From assembly GCA_037383845.1 (NCBI GenBank), contig JARRON010000020.1, forward strand, positions 1-33,731: DNA of 33,731 nt, given 5' to 3'. The translations under genes and the position numbers were made by a program. Below are positions 20,509-31,510 of the stretch, one piece after another; position 1 is the first letter of the stretch, and every line of letters begins with the position of its first letter. A model generated the notes under the pieces. That model had not been told where the DNA came from. It was given only the letters and a program-made list of their open reading frames with translations, and made no database searches. This DNA is from JARRON01 sp037383845. GTDB taxonomy: Bacteria > Pseudomonadota > Gammaproteobacteria > Steroidobacterales > XN24.

Positions 20509-21575
20509 CGCTGGGTCAGCCGGCGATGGCGTTGTTCCCAGCGCTCCCGGGCCAGGCGCTGGAGATCGGCCACGGAGTCGCTTTCGTCCACGATCTCCAT
20601 CCCCAGCAGCGTCTCCAGCACGTCCTCGACGGTGATGACGCCGGCGGTGACCCCGTACTCGTCCACCACCACCGCCAGCTGTTGCCGGGCCTTGAGCAGC
20701 TGGGGCAGCACCGTCGCCAGCGACAGGGTCTCGGGCACGAACAGCGCCTCCCGCTCGAGTTCCTCGAGGCGGATCTCGCCCCGGCCCCCGGCGGCGGCGG
20801 CCAGCAGGTCGTCCTTGAGGACCACGCCGGTGACCTTGTCGATGGATCCCTCGAAGGCGGGCAGGCGGGAGAAGGGGATTTCCGGATGAGCCTGCAGGAA
20901 GCCCGCCACGGTCTGGGTGCGGTCGCCGGCGAAGACCACCGGCCGGGGCGTCATGACGTCGTGGACCCGAAGCTTGTCCAGGGCGAGCACGTTACGGATG
21001 ACGCGGGCCTCGCTGTCCTGGATCTGGCCTTCCTGCAGGCCCATCTCCGTCATGGCCAGGAACTCGGCGTGGCTGAACACGGGCTGGCTCTTGTCCTTCT
21101 TGAGGAACTGGGTGATGACCTGGCTCATCCACACCAGGGGCCAGAGGGCGAGGATCAGGACCTTGAGGGACCGCACGGTGAAGGGGGCCAGCTTCTCCCA
21201 GTAGTTGGCTCCCAGGGTCTTGGGGATGATCTCGGACAGCACCAGGATCGCGAGGGTGGTGGCGGCGGCGACGATGGCTTCATAGCTGATCAGCATCCCT
21301 GCGACCTGGATGCCCCCGGTGCCGAAGAGCACGTTCGCCTGTGCGCCCACCCCGATGGCGCCGATGGTGTGAGCAATGGTGTTCAGGGTCAGGATCGCGG
21401 ACAGCGGCCGGTCGATGTCCCTCTTGAACTCGTTCAGCAGTCGGCCCGTGGGCCGGCCCTCGGCGTTCATTCGCATCACGTAGCTGGGCGTGATGGACAG
21501 CAGCACCGACTCCCACAGCGAGCAGGCGAAGGACACGCCGATGGCGAAGAAGAAAAAGAACAGCAGCAGGGTCAT
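20505..21575 (-). CDS. CNNM/DUF21-CBS membrane protein, short form
   Basis: The 356-aa protein has a CNNM (DUF21) transmembrane domain (about 1-175, beginning with the very hydrophobic MTLLLFFFFFAIGVSFACSLWES and including VLSEIIPKTLGANYWEKLAP) and two CBS modules (about 195-330, e.g. VIRNVLALDKLRVHDVMTPR and QLAVVVDEYGVTAGVITVEDVLETLLG). It ends soon after the second CBS with a basic tail and lacks the C-terminal CorC_HlyC domain found in longer relatives such as YfjD/CorB. Family members are linked to Mg2+/Co2+ homeostasis, with CBS domains binding nucleotides; the ion here is not known. The ATG at 21575 has no clear ribosome binding site. It is tail to tail with nudB and divergent from the hydrolase gene. 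Confidence 0.87.
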   Translation of the reverse strand: MTLLLFFFFFAIGVSFACSLWESVLLSITPSYVMRMNAEGRPTGRLLNEFKRDIDRPLSAILTLNTIAHTIGAIGVGAQANVLFGTGGIQVAGMLISYEAIVAAATTLAILVLSEIIPKTLGANYWEKLAPFTVRSLKVLILALWPLVWMSQVITQFLKKDKSQPVFSHAEFLAMTEMGLQEGQIQDSEARVIRNVLALDKLRVHDVMTPRPVVFAGDRTQTVAGFLQAHPEIPFSRLPAFEGSIDKVTGVVLKDDLLAAAAGGRGEIRLEELEREALFVPETLSLATVLPQLLKARQQLAVVVDEYGVTAGVITVEDVLETLLGMEIVDESDSVADLQRLARERWEQRHRRLTQR

Positions 21576-21652
21576 GGGCGGACGGCCGGCGGCGTCTGGG
21601 TGTTCGGCTCATTCTCCCGGCCCCGGGCCGGGGTGTCGACCCGCTGGAGACC

Positions 21653-22327
21653 GTGCCGCGGTATCGCCACAATGAAAGGGTGAGCAGTCATGCGTCAGAC
21701 ATGCCGTCCCGGGGCGAGGTGGTCGCCGTCCACGGCCTGTGGAATCGCGGGCCGGAGCTGTTCGTGCTGCGCCGGAACCTGGAGCGGGCGCTGGGCCTGC
21801 CGGTGGCGCAGTTCCGCTATTCCACGATGGATTCCGGCCTGGACGAGGTGGTGGAGGCGCTGGGCGAATTCGTGGCGGCGCGACCCGGTCCGGAGGTGCA
21901 CCTGGTAGGCCACAGCCTGGGCGGCCTGCTCGTGCTGAACGCCCTGCTGGCCGGGGGACTGCCCCGGGGGCGGGCGGTGCTGCTGGGCGCGCCGGTGAAC
22001 GGGTCGGCCGCGGCCGCCGGCGCGGCGCGCTGGCCGTTCGCGCCACGGCTGGTGGGCAGTCTCCTGCCGGAGGCGCTGGAGCGGGCGCCGTACCCGGCCC
22101 CGGTGGACCGGGACGTGGGCAGCATCGCAGGGGACGTGGGCGTCGGGGTCGGCCGGCTGGTGTGCCGATTCGCCGGCCCCAGCGACGGCACGGTGGCGGT
22201 GGCCGAGACGAAGCTCCCCGACCGTCCCCACTACCGGCTACGGGCCACCCATACGGGCCTGCTGTTCTCCCGGGAGGCCGCGGAGGCCGCCGCGCGCTTC
22301 CTGAGATCAGGTCGATTCGTCCCCTGA
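21653..22327 (+). CDS. Alpha/beta hydrolase, lipase/esterase-like
   Basis: The 224-aa protein has the alpha/beta-hydrolase signature: VAVHGLWNRG near residue 25 (oxyanion region), the nucleophile elbow GHSLGG (Ser near residue 85), an Asp in GPSDGTVAV and a His in RATHTGLLFS as the expected catalytic triad. There is no signal peptide or lipobox, so it is probably cytoplasmic. The fold looks like small lipase/PGAP1-like esterases; the substrate cannot be told. The start is uncertain: GTG at 21653 has GGAG only 3 nt upstream, GTG at 21680 has AAAGG directly adjacent, and ATG at 21701 has no ribosome binding site but gives the most compact protein. The last 21 bp overlap the mutS 3' end on the opposite strand. 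Confidence 0.8.
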   Translation: MPRYRHNERVSSHASDMPSRGEVVAVHGLWNRGPELFVLRRNLERALGLPVAQFRYSTMDSGLDEVVEALGEFVAARPGPEVHLVGHSLGGLLVLNALLAGGLPRGRAVLLGAPVNGSAAAAGAARWPFAPRLVGSLLPEALERAPYPAPVDRDVGSIAGDVGVGVGRLVCRFAGPSDGTVAVAETKLPDRPHYRLRATHTGLLFSREAAEAAARFLRSGRFVP

Positions 22328-24871
22328 CAGGGACTTCAGCTCGTACAGCAGGGCATGAGCCTGGCGGGGGGTCAGCCCGTCCGGGTCGGCGGCCCTGAGC
22401 CGCTCCAGGGCGGGGCTGGGCGGCGGCGGCGTCTCGAACATGGGCAGGTCGGGCTGGGGTCCGGCGGCGGGCCGGCCCTGCTCCAGGCTGCCGAGGTACT
22501 TGCGTGCCCGGCGGATAACCTCCCCGGGCACGCCCGCCAGGGCCGCCACCTGCAGCCCGTAACTCTGGTTGGCCGGGCCGTCCCGGACCGTGTGGAGGAA
22601 CACCAGCCGGCCCTCGTGCTCCGTCGCGTCCAGGTGGACGTTGGCGCAGCCGGACAGCTCCCGGGCCAGGTCGGTGAGCTCGAAATAGTGGGTGGCGAAC
22701 AGGGTGAAGGCGCCCACCCGCTCGCCGATGTAGTGGGCGCAGGCCCACGCCAGGGAGAGGCCGTCGAACGTGCTGGTGCCCCGGCCGATCTCGTCCATCA
22801 GGACCAGGCTCTCGGCGGTGGCGTTGTTCAGGATGTTGGCGGCCTCGGTCATCTCCACCATGAACGTGGAGCGGCCGCCGGCCAGGTCGTCGGAGGCGCC
22901 GATGCGGGTGAAGATCCGGTCCACCGGGCCGATCTCCGCGGCGTCCGCGGGGACGAAACTGCCCACGTGGGCCAGGATGACGATGAGAGCGCACTGGCGC
23001 ATGTAGGTGGACTTGCCGCCCATGTTGGGACCGGTGATGACCAGCATGCGCCGGTCCGGGTCCAGGTCCAGGTCGTTGGGGATGAAGGGCTCGTCGGAGA
23101 CCCGTTCCACCACCGGGTGACGGCCGCCCCGAATGACCAGCCGCTGGCGGTCCGAAAGCCGCGGCCGTACCAGGTTCATGGCCACGGCCCGGTCGGCGAG
23201 GCTGGCCAGCACGTCGATCTCGGCCAGCGCCTCCGCCATGGTTTTCAGCGGCGCCAGGTGCCCGACCAGCGCCTCGACCAGGTCGTCGTAGAGAGCTTTC
23301 TCCCGGGCCAGGGCCCGCTCCCGGGCCGACAGGACCTTGTCCTCGAAGTCCTTGAGTTCGGCGGTAATGAATCGCTCGGCGGATTTCAGGGTCTGCCGGC
23401 GTGTGTAGTCGTCCGGTGCGCTTTTCGCCTGGGCGCGGCTGATCTCGATGTAGTAGCCGTGCACACGGTTGTAGCCCACCTTCAGGGAGGGCAGCCCGGT
23501 CCGTTCCCGCTCCCGGGTTTCCAGGTCCGCCAGGAACTGGTCGGCATCCGAGGACAGCCGTCGGAGTTCGTCCAGCTCGGCGTCGAAGCCTTCGGCGATG
23601 ACGCCGCCGTCCCGGGCCAGCACGGGCGGGTTTTCCACCAGGGCCGATTCCAGCAGCCGCGCCGTCTCGCCGTGCTCACCGCACTCTTCGGCGAGGCGGG
23701 CCAGGCGTCCGCCGGCCTCGAGAACGTGATCCCGCAGCCCCGGCAGGAGGCCAAGGGTGTCCCGCAGACCCGCCAGGTCCCGGGGCCGCGCCGAGCGCAG
23801 GGCCACCCGGGCGAGGATTCGCTCGACGTCCACTACCGCCCGCAGGGTGTCCCGCAGCGGAGCCGGATCGATGCGCGTCAGCAGCGTCTCGATGGCATCG
23901 TAGCGGTCCTCCAGCACGGCCCGGTCACGGACCGGGCGGTTGATCCAGCGCCGCATCAGCCGGCTGCCCATGGCGGTGACTGTCTCGTCCAGGACACCTG
24001 CCAGCGTGTGCTCGTGGCGCCCCGAGAGGCTGCGGTCCAGCTCCAGGTTCCGGCGGGTGGCGGCGTCCATCACCAGCGCCTCGTCCCGCGATTCCACCGA
24101 CAGTCCGGTGAGATGGGGCAGGGCGCTGCGCTGGGTATCCAGGACGTACTGCAGGAGACAGCCCGCCGCCGTTACCGACAGGGGCACGCCGTCGCAGCCG
24201 AAGCCCGACAGGTCCTGGACCCCGAACTGGCGGCACAGTAGGCGCCGGGCAGCGTCATCGTCGAAGTGCCAGGGCGGGCGGCGGCGCAGGCCCGGCAGCT
24301 CGGTGACGAACGCCGGCAGTCTCGCTTCCTCGTCTACCAGGCATTCCGCGGGCCGCAGCCGTTCCAGCTCGGCCGCCAGCCCGGCGGTGTCCGCGAGTTC
24401 CGTGACCCGGAACCGGCCCCCCGCCAGGTCCAGCCAGGCGAGGCCTATTCGCCGCTCGCCGGCGTGGATGCAGGCCACCAGCGTGTCCCGCCGGTCGTCC
24501 AGCAGTCCCTCGTCGGTCAGCGTGCCCGGCGTGACCACCCGGACGACCTTTCGCTCCACGGGTCCCTTCGACATGCCCGGGTCGCCGATCTGCTCGCAGA
24601 TGGCGACGGATTCCCCCTGGCGGACCAGGCGGCCCAGGTAGGACTCCACGCTGTGCACCGGGACGCCGGCCATCGGAATGGGCTGGCCGGCGGACTGGCC
24701 ACGGGTGGTCAGGGTGATGTCGATGAGCTTCGCCGCCCGGCGGGCGTCATCGTAGAACAGCTCGTAGAAGTCCCCCATCCGGTAGAACAGCAGGATGTCC
24801 GGGTACTCCGCCTTGATGCCCAGGTACTGGCGCATCATGGGCGTGTGCTGTGCGAGGTCGGTGTCGGGCAT
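22307..24871 (-). CDS. mutS: DNA mismatch repair protein MutS
   Basis: MutS recognises base mismatches and small loops and, with MutL, starts mismatch repair. From the chosen ATG the protein has 854 aa: mismatch-binding domain I with the Phe-x-Glu motif (Phe35, Glu37 in RMGDFYELFY), connector, lever and clamp domains, and a C-terminal ABC ATPase with Walker A GPNMGGKST (about residue 617), signature STFMVEMTE, Walker B SLVLMDEIGRGTSTFDG and H-loop TLFATHYFELT. A GTG at 24904 would add 11 residues; neither start has a clear Shine-Dalgarno sequence, but the ATG fits E. coli spacing of the F-x-E motif (Phe36). It is divergent from the glycosyltransferase and overlaps the hydrolase at the 3' end. 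Confidence 0.97.
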   Translation of the reverse strand: MPDTDLAQHTPMMRQYLGIKAEYPDILLFYRMGDFYELFYDDARRAAKLIDITLTTRGQSAGQPIPMAGVPVHSVESYLGRLVRQGESVAICEQIGDPGMSKGPVERKVVRVVTPGTLTDEGLLDDRRDTLVACIHAGERRIGLAWLDLAGGRFRVTELADTAGLAAELERLRPAECLVDEEARLPAFVTELPGLRRRPPWHFDDDAARRLLCRQFGVQDLSGFGCDGVPLSVTAAGCLLQYVLDTQRSALPHLTGLSVESRDEALVMDAATRRNLELDRSLSGRHEHTLAGVLDETVTAMGSRLMRRWINRPVRDRAVLEDRYDAIETLLTRIDPAPLRDTLRAVVDVERILARVALRSARPRDLAGLRDTLGLLPGLRDHVLEAGGRLARLAEECGEHGETARLLESALVENPPVLARDGGVIAEGFDAELDELRRLSSDADQFLADLETRERERTGLPSLKVGYNRVHGYYIEISRAQAKSAPDDYTRRQTLKSAERFITAELKDFEDKVLSARERALAREKALYDDLVEALVGHLAPLKTMAEALAEIDVLASLADRAVAMNLVRPRLSDRQRLVIRGGRHPVVERVSDEPFIPNDLDLDPDRRMLVITGPNMGGKSTYMRQCALIVILAHVGSFVPADAAEIGPVDRIFTRIGASDDLAGGRSTFMVEMTEAANILNNATAESLVLMDEIGRGTSTFDGLSLAWACAHYIGERVGAFTLFATHYFELTDLARELSGCANVHLDATEHEGRLVFLHTVRDGPANQSYGLQVAALAGVPGEVIRRARKYLGSLEQGRPAAGPQPDLPMFETPPPPSPALERLRAADPDGLTPRQAHALLYELKSLSGDEST

Positions 24872-24966
24872 GGGCGTCTTTGCGGAGGCGCTGGATGCTA
24901 GCACGCCCCGGCCGGTGGTGGTCCCCGGCGCCGATGCTAGGATGAACCGCCTACCGGGAGCATCGT

Positions 24967-26103
24967 TTGAGAACGCTACACGTCGAAGCCGGCCGTCACT
25001 ATTACGGGGGCGCCCGCCAGGTCCGTTACCTGGTGGAAGGCCTGGCGCGGCGGGGCGTGCACTGCCTGCTCGCGGTGCCCGGCGACAATCCCATGACGAA
25101 AATGCCCTGGCATGAACGGGTGTGGGTCTTTCCCATGGAAATGCGCGGCGATCTGGACCTGGGGCTGGTGGGGCGCCTGAAGCGTCTCATCACCGAGCAG
25201 GCGCCGGACCTGGTAAACGTGCACAGCCGCCGGGGAGCGGACTGGCTGGGGGGTGCAGCCGCCCGGCTCAGCGGGACGCCCTGCGTGCTGACCCGCCGGG
25301 TGGACAATCCCGAGAAGCGCTGGGTCGCAGCCCTGAAATACCGGCTCTTCGACCAGGTGGTTTCCATCTCCGGCGCCGTGTCCCGCGCCATGGCCGACGC
25401 CGGCGTGCGGCGGCCGCCGGCACTGATCCGCAGCGCCGTCGACGGCTCGAAGGTGGCGACGGACTGCGACCGGGCGGCATTCGCGCGGGAGTTCGACCTG
25501 CCGGGCAACGCGGCGGTGCTGGGCATGGTGGCCCAGTTCATCCCGCGCAAGGGCCACGAGCTGGTGCTGGACGCGCTGCCCATGGTCCTGCGGCGGGATC
25601 CCGAGACTTACGTCGTGTTTTTCGGCCGGGGTCCGCTGGAAGAGGAGGTTCGCAACAGCGCTTCCCTGCAGGGCCTCGATTCCCGGGTCCGGTTCGCCGG
25701 CTTCCGCAGCGACATGGACCGGCTCTACGCCTGCCTGGATGTCCTGGTCCACCCGGCCAGCCAGGAAGGGCTGGGGGTGGCCCTGTTGCAGGCCGGCGCC
25801 GCCGGCGTGCCGGTGGTGGCCTGCCGGGCCGGCGGCATCCCCGAGGTAGTGGTTCATGGCGAGACCGGGCTGCTGGTCAGGCCCGGGGACGCCCGGGGGC
25901 TGGCGGAGGCGATCTGCCGGCTGGTGGAATCCCGGCGGCTGCGCCGGGCCATGGGCGAGGCGGCGCGGCGCCGGGTGGAGACCGCGTTTTCCGTGGAGGC
26001 GATGGTGGATGCCTACCTGAAGCTTTACGGCGAGGTTCTCGGCCGGGATGTCTCCCGCTTCCTGCGGGCCCGCCCCGAGGCCGGTCCGGAGGCCGCCGCG
26101 TGA
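24967..26103 (+). CDS. Family 4 glycosyltransferase (GT-B), cell-envelope type
   Basis: The 378-aa protein has the two Rossmann domains of GT-B enzymes. The N-terminal half starts RTLHVEAGRHYYGGARQV with the Gly-rich acceptor-side loop, and the C-terminal half carries MVAQFIPRKGHELVLDAL, FFGRGPLEEEV and DVLVHPASQEGLGVALLQAG. In the EX7E motif the second acidic residue is Gln (EGLGVALLQ). No transmembrane helix or signal is present, so it acts at the cytoplasmic side of the membrane, probably on a lipopolysaccharide or other glycan. The donor is unknown. The start is TTG at 24967, supported by CCGGGAG 6 nt upstream. The stop overlaps the pncC GTG start. Confidence 0.88.
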   Translation: MRTLHVEAGRHYYGGARQVRYLVEGLARRGVHCLLAVPGDNPMTKMPWHERVWVFPMEMRGDLDLGLVGRLKRLITEQAPDLVNVHSRRGADWLGGAAARLSGTPCVLTRRVDNPEKRWVAALKYRLFDQVVSISGAVSRAMADAGVRRPPALIRSAVDGSKVATDCDRAAFAREFDLPGNAAVLGMVAQFIPRKGHELVLDALPMVLRRDPETYVVFFGRGPLEEEVRNSASLQGLDSRVRFAGFRSDMDRLYACLDVLVHPASQEGLGVALLQAGAAGVPVVACRAGGIPEVVVHGETGLLVRPGDARGLAEAICRLVESRRLRRAMGEAARRRVETAFSVEAMVDAYLKLYGEVLGRDVSRFLRARPEAGPEAAA

Positions 26104-26612
26104 CCATTGCCGCCGGGCCGGACGACGCTGCCCTGGAGGCCCTGGGCCGGGAGGTGGGCGCGGCGCTTGCGAAAGCGGGCTGGACGCTTGCGACCGCCGA
26201 ATCCTGCACCGGGGGCTGGATCGCCAAGGCGCTTACCGACGTCCCCGGCAGCTCCGCGTGGCTGACCGCGGGCATCGTGTCCTACTCCAACGATGCCAAG
26301 TCCAGGCTGCTGGCCGTGCCCGGGGAAGTCATCGGTAGACACGGCGCCGTGAGCGAGCCGGTGGTGTGCGCCATGGTCCGGGGCGCCCTGGCCTGCACCG
26401 GCGCCGACGTGGCCGTGGCGGTGAGCGGCATCGCCGGCCCGGAAGGCGGCACGCCCGACAAGCCCGTCGGCACCGTCTGGTTCGCCTGGGGACACGGTGA
26501 CACCGTGCGCACCGAGGAGGTGTGCTTCGACGGCGGGCGGGAGGCCGTCCGGCGCCAGACCGTGCGCCACGCCCTGGAAGGCGTCAGGGCCATGCTGGGC
26601 GGAGGCCTGTGA
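26100..26612 (+). CDS. pncC: Nicotinamide-nucleotide amidohydrolase PncC (CinA C-terminal domain)
   Basis: PncC converts nicotinamide mononucleotide to nicotinic acid mononucleotide, recycling NMN released by DNA ligase into NAD synthesis. The 170-aa protein consists of the CinA C-terminal domain alone, as in E. coli PncC, without the N-terminal MoCF/COG1058 half. Motifs are TLATAESCTGGWIAKALT (nucleophile Ser35), GIVSYSNDAKSRLL, VSGIAGPEGGTPDKPVGTVW. The start is GTG at 26100, overlapping the glycosyltransferase stop (GTGA), and the stop overlaps the thpR start in the same way. pncC-recA linkage is widespread in bacteria. Its product feeds the route completed by the NAD synthetase encoded earlier in this window. 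Confidence 0.94.
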   Translation: MTIAAGPDDAALEALGREVGAALAKAGWTLATAESCTGGWIAKALTDVPGSSAWLTAGIVSYSNDAKSRLLAVPGEVIGRHGAVSEPVVCAMVRGALACTGADVAVAVSGIAGPEGGTPDKPVGTVWFAWGHGDTVRTEEVCFDGGREAVRRQTVRHALEGVRAMLGGGL

Positions 26613-27139
26613 GCCGGCTGCGGCTTTTTTTCGCCCTGTGGCCGGACGACCGTGTGCGCGATGCCTTGTGGGCCAGCGCCGAGCCGCTTCGCCGGGCCTG
26701 CCGGGGGCGCCCGGTGGCGAAACGGAACCTGCACGCCACGCTCGTGTTTCTCGGCGGCCTCGACGAGGCACGGCTTCCCGAGGTGGAAGGGGCTGCCGGG
26801 TCCGTGGAGGCCGGCGCCTTCTGCCTGCGGTTCGACGCCTGGGGGCGCTTCCAGCGGGCCGGGGTGGCCTGGCTGGGCTGCCGCCGGCCGGACCCGGCCG
26901 CCGCCGGCCTGGCCACTGCGCTCACGGACGCCATGGAAGGCATCGGCCTGGCGCCGGAGCGCCGTCCGTTTCGCCCGCACGTGACGGTGCTGAGAAAGTG
27001 CCGGGATGGGTCGCCTGATGAGCCCGTGGCGCCCGTAGACTGGCCGCTATCGGAGTTCTGGCTGGTGCAGTCCCGGACCCTGGAGACGGGCCCGGTGTAC
27101 GAGCCGCTGAAGCGCTGGCCGCTGGCACAGGAAACCTGA
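26609..27139 (+). CDS. thpR: RNA 2',3'-cyclic phosphodiesterase ThpR
   Basis: ThpR (LigT) belongs to the 2H phosphoesterases and opens 2',3'-cyclic phosphates to 2'-phosphates; in vitro it can also act on tRNA halves. The 176-aa protein starts with the typical LRLFFALWPDD and carries both HxTx motifs: His42/Thr44 in NLHATLVFLGG and His124/Thr126 in RPHVTVLRK. The start is GTG at 26609, overlapping the pncC stop, with GGAGG 3 nt upstream. It closes the glycosyltransferase-pncC-thpR unit, 104 bp before recA. Confidence 0.93.
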   Translation: MSRLRLFFALWPDDRVRDALWASAEPLRRACRGRPVAKRNLHATLVFLGGLDEARLPEVEGAAGSVEAGAFCLRFDAWGRFQRAGVAWLGCRRPDPAAAGLATALTDAMEGIGLAPERRPFRPHVTVLRKCRDGSPDEPVAPVDWPLSEFWLVQSRTLETGPVYEPLKRWPLAQET

Positions 27140-27146
27140 CGATACG

Positions 27147-27161
27147 GGCCGGAAACCGGCC
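27147..27161 (+). other. GGCCGG-AAA-CCGGCC hairpin between thpR and recA
   Basis: A perfect 6-bp stem with an AAA loop lies 7 bp after the thpR stop, without a T tract. It could be a weak terminator for the thpR unit or part of the recA leader. The rest of 27162-27243 contains GAGG (27228-27231) as the recA ribosome binding site and no CTGT-N8-ACAG LexA operator. Confidence 0.4.
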
Positions 27162-27243
27162 GCTATGCCGAGTTACCGCGCCGGACGCGGCCCGGCGAGT
27201 GTGAAATAATTGAAGCTGACGAATTACGAGGCCATTCACGCCA

Positions 27244-28281
27244 ATGGACGACAATCGCAAGAAGGCCCTGGCCGCCGCACTCGGCCAGATCGAGAAGCAG
27301 TTCGGCAAGGGTTCGGTGATGCGTCTTGGGGACGGCACCGCCGCCCGGGACGTGCCGGCGATCTCCACCGGTTCCCTGGGCCTGGACGTGGCCCTGGGCG
27401 TCGGCGGCCTGCCCCGCGGGCGGGTGATAGAGATCTACGGCCCGGAGTCCTCCGGCAAGACCACGCTGACCCTGCAGGTCATCGCCGAGGCCCAGAAGGC
27501 CGGCGGGACCGCCGCGTTCGTGGACGCCGAGCACGCCCTGGACCCGACCTACGCCGAGCAGCTCGGCGTCAACGTGGACGACCTGCTCGTGTCCCAGCCG
27601 GATACCGGGGAGCAGGCCCTGGAAATCACCGACATGCTGGTGCGTTCCGGCGCGGTGGACATCATCGTGGTGGACTCCGTCGCGGCCCTGACGCCCAAGG
27701 CGGAGATCGAGGGCGAGATGGGCGATTCCCACGTCGGCCTGCAGGCGCGGCTGATGTCCCAGGCCCTGCGGAAGCTGACCGGAAACATCAAGCGCACCAA
27801 CGCCACCGTGATCTTCATCAACCAGATCCGGATGAAGATCGGCGTCATGTTCGGCAACCCCGAGACCACCACAGGCGGCAACGCCCTGAAGTTCTACTCA
27901 TCGGTGCGGCTGGACATCCGCCGGGTGGGGTCCATCAAGAAGGCCGACGAGGTCATCGGCAACCAGACCCGGGTCAAGGTGGTCAAGAACAAGGTCGCGC
28001 CGCCCTTCCGGCTGGCGGAGTTCGAGATCCTCTACGGGACCGGGATCAGCCGGGAAGGCGAGATCATCGACCTGGGCGTGGCCCACGGTCTCGTCGAGAA
28101 GTCCGGCTCCTGGTACAGCTACAACGGCGACCGTATCGGCCAGGGCAAGGACAACGTCCGGCAGTTCCTGGTGGAGAACCCGGACGTGGCCGGAGAGATC
28201 GACGCCAGGCTCCGGGAGATCCTGCTGCCGAAGAAGGCTGGCGCGGCCCAGGAGGCGGATGAGGGCGAAGCCGTCGGCTGA
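27244..28281 (+). CDS. recA: Recombinase RecA
   Basis: RecA polymerises on single-stranded DNA, carries out strand exchange and triggers LexA self-cleavage. The 345-aa protein starts MDDNRKKALAAALGQIEKQF, with Walker A GPESSGKT at 66-73, Walker B VDIIVVDSVAAL, loop L1 around EGEMGDSHVGLQARLMSQAL, loop L2 around GVMFGNPETTTGGNALKFY, and a Glu-rich C-terminal tail. Length and motifs are standard. There is no intein or frameshift. No E. coli-type LexA box is visible in the 104 bp upstream, so the SOS operator may have another sequence. recX overlaps the 3' end by 23 bp. Confidence 0.98.
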   Translation: MDDNRKKALAAALGQIEKQFGKGSVMRLGDGTAARDVPAISTGSLGLDVALGVGGLPRGRVIEIYGPESSGKTTLTLQVIAEAQKAGGTAAFVDAEHALDPTYAEQLGVNVDDLLVSQPDTGEQALEITDMLVRSGAVDIIVVDSVAALTPKAEIEGEMGDSHVGLQARLMSQALRKLTGNIKRTNATVIFINQIRMKIGVMFGNPETTTGGNALKFYSSVRLDIRRVGSIKKADEVIGNQTRVKVVKNKVAPPFRLAEFEILYGTGISREGEIIDLGVAHGLVEKSGSWYSYNGDRIGQGKDNVRQFLVENPDVAGEIDARLREILLPKKAGAAQEADEGEAVG

Positions 28282-28747
28282 CGGGCCGGACCGGGACTGG
28301 GACGCCGCCGACGTCGAGGCGCTGGCGGTGCGGCTGCTGGGCCGCCGGGAGCACAGTCGTGCGGAACTGGCGCGCAAGCTGGCTTCCCGTGGTGTGCCGC
28401 CCGAGCTGTCGTCCGAGGTCCTGGACGACCTCCGGGCCCGGCGGCTCCAGTCGGATGCCCGTTACGCGGAGTCCCTGGTAACCAGCCGTGCCGGACGGGG
28501 CCAGGGGCCGGTGAGAATTCTCCGGGAGCTCGCCCAGCAGGGCGTTGACGCGTCCGTGGCCGAGGAGGCCCTGGCGGCCTCCGGCGAGGACTTTTTCTCC
28601 CTCGCCGCCCGGGTGCGCCATCGCCGCTTCGGCCCGGGTGCGCCCTCCGAGTGGAAGGAGCGGGCCCGGCAGATGCGCTTCCTCGAGTACCGCGGCTTCA
28701 CCGGCGACCAGATCCGGGCCGCCGTGGGCGATGACGAGCCCGCCTGA
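28259..28747 (+). CDS. recX: RecA regulator RecX
   Basis: RecX caps RecA filaments and inhibits recombinase and co-protease activity. The 162-aa protein contains RecX-type three-helix repeats (e.g. ALAVRLLGRREHSRAELARK, DDLRARRLQSDARYAESLV, EWKERARQMRFLEYRGFTGDQIRAAV), including the characteristic RFLEYRGF near the C-terminus. ATG at 28259 has AGGAGG just upstream inside recA and starts 23 bp before the recA stop, so translation is coupled and RecX level follows RecA. Downstream, 28748-28899 is GC-rich with a perfect 16-bp palindrome (AGCGGCCGCGGCCGCT, 28759-28774) and no clear promoter. Confidence 0.93.
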   Translation: MRAKPSADGPDRDWDAADVEALAVRLLGRREHSRAELARKLASRGVPPELSSEVLDDLRARRLQSDARYAESLVTSRAGRGQGPVRILRELAQQGVDASVAEEALAASGEDFFSLAARVRHRRFGPGAPSEWKERARQMRFLEYRGFTGDQIRAAVGDDEPA

Positions 28748-28899
28748 CCCGGGTGACTAGCGGCCGCGGCCGCTGCGGCGGTAATCTGTAGGACTTCGCG
28801 CCGGCGCCCGGCGGGGAATGCCCCCGCGCGGGCCAGCCGCACACCCAGACTGAAGTCGCCTGCCCGCGCAGGCCACGTGCACGGGAACCATCCGCCAAC

Positions 28900-31500
<2,601 letters not shown>

Positions 31501-31510
31501 TACGCCCCCC

